Source: Rickettsiales bacterium (lineage in GTDB: Bacteria; Pseudomonadota; Alphaproteobacteria; Rickettsiales; UBA3002). From it: DNA of 15,616 nt. Location of the stretch: assembly GCA_021300075.1 (NCBI GenBank), contig JAJTIB010000125.1, positions 1 through 15,616 of the forward strand, read 5' to 3'. The translations under genes and the position numbers were made by a program. The notes below the pieces were generated by a model that saw only the letters and a program-made list of their open reading frames with translations, made no database searches and was not told the origin of the DNA. This document shows positions 15,402 through 15,616 of this stretch, piece by piece. The number at the start of each line of letters is the position of its first letter. Position 1 is the first letter of the stretch.

Positions 15402-15616
15402 TTATTGGCTTGTTGCGCTACTTACGGTCGAAGTATCCACCGTCAGTGGCGCAGTCACCACGGGGGGAAGCTGGTAGTATTTATAGACCTCTACGGCCTT
15501 TTCTCCGTCCGGATAATCTATCAGGTTAGGGCGTACGATTTGCTGCTTGTTCGAAATTTGCTGTACCATGTTGGCAGCGATAGCGCAGCCTAAGGCTGGC
15601 TGGGGAACATTCGTCA
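15402..15616 (-). CDS. cpaD: Tad pilus biogenesis protein CpaD, C-terminal end (partial)
   Basis: Only the last 70 residues lie in the window; the gene enters from the right edge and stops at a TAA (15402-15404). The segment contains LGCAIAANMVQQISNKQQIVRP, split here as LGCAIAANMVQQ and ISNKQQIVRP. It matches the conserved GC...NL...V.....V.P pattern at the end of CpaD, an outer-membrane-associated lipoprotein that supports the CpaC secretin. The end is Val/Thr/Ser/Pro-rich. Position directly before cpaE, as in Caulobacter, supports the call. The signal peptide and lipobox would be outside the window. Confidence 0.82.
   Translation of the reverse strand, partial: TNVPQPALGCAIAANMVQQISNKQQIVRPNLIDYPDGEKAVEVYKYYQLPPVVTAPLTVDTSTVSSATSQ

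Overview
The window looks like a chromosomal segment of an alphaproteobacterium. This is an inference from the Caulobacter-type order of the Tad/Cpa pilus genes (cpaD-cpaE-cpaF-tadB-tadC), a short class I NrdB, an intracellular Cys-type polyhydroxybutyrate depolymerase and weak, T-poor terminators. The genus cannot be resolved by eye. I saw no tRNA, rRNA, insertion sequence, integrase or CRISPR array.

Layout: genes on the + strand fill 3-3782. They are the Ala/Pro/Glu-repeat tail of an unnamed upstream gene (possibly nrdA), nrdB, a stand-alone PrmA-like methyltransferase domain, and a 646-residue predicted HExxH metalloprotein of unknown family. A hairpin-rich convergent gap (3783-3953) follows. 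From 3954 to the right edge everything is on the - strand. Read in transcription order (right to left) these genes are cpaD (C-terminal end only), cpaE, cpaF, tadB, tadC, uvrB, dctA, a ThDP-dependent 2-oxo acid decarboxylase and phaZ.

How the genes work together: cpaD-cpaE-cpaF-tadB-tadC are packed with gaps of 35 bp or less and one ATGA overlap, so they form one operon for a Tad (Flp/type IVc) pilus: outer-membrane-associated lipoprotein, localisation ATPase-like protein, motor ATPase and two inner-membrane platform proteins. uvrB (nucleotide excision repair) follows after 95 bp without a clear terminator. dctA (C4-dicarboxylate uptake), the decarboxylase and phaZ (mobilisation of stored polyhydroxybutyrate) together suggest central-carbon and storage metabolism, although spacings of 48-255 bp do not prove a shared transcript. 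nrdB supplies the radical-generating subunit for dNTP synthesis.

Most worth a second look: the unknown HExxH protein (1842-3782) and the 11-bp-period direct repeat upstream of it; the Glu-to-Gln change at a catalytic position of the decarboxylase; the N-terminally minimal PrmA homologue; the repeat-built tail at the left edge with a strong hairpin before nrdB; and the inverted repeat before dctA.
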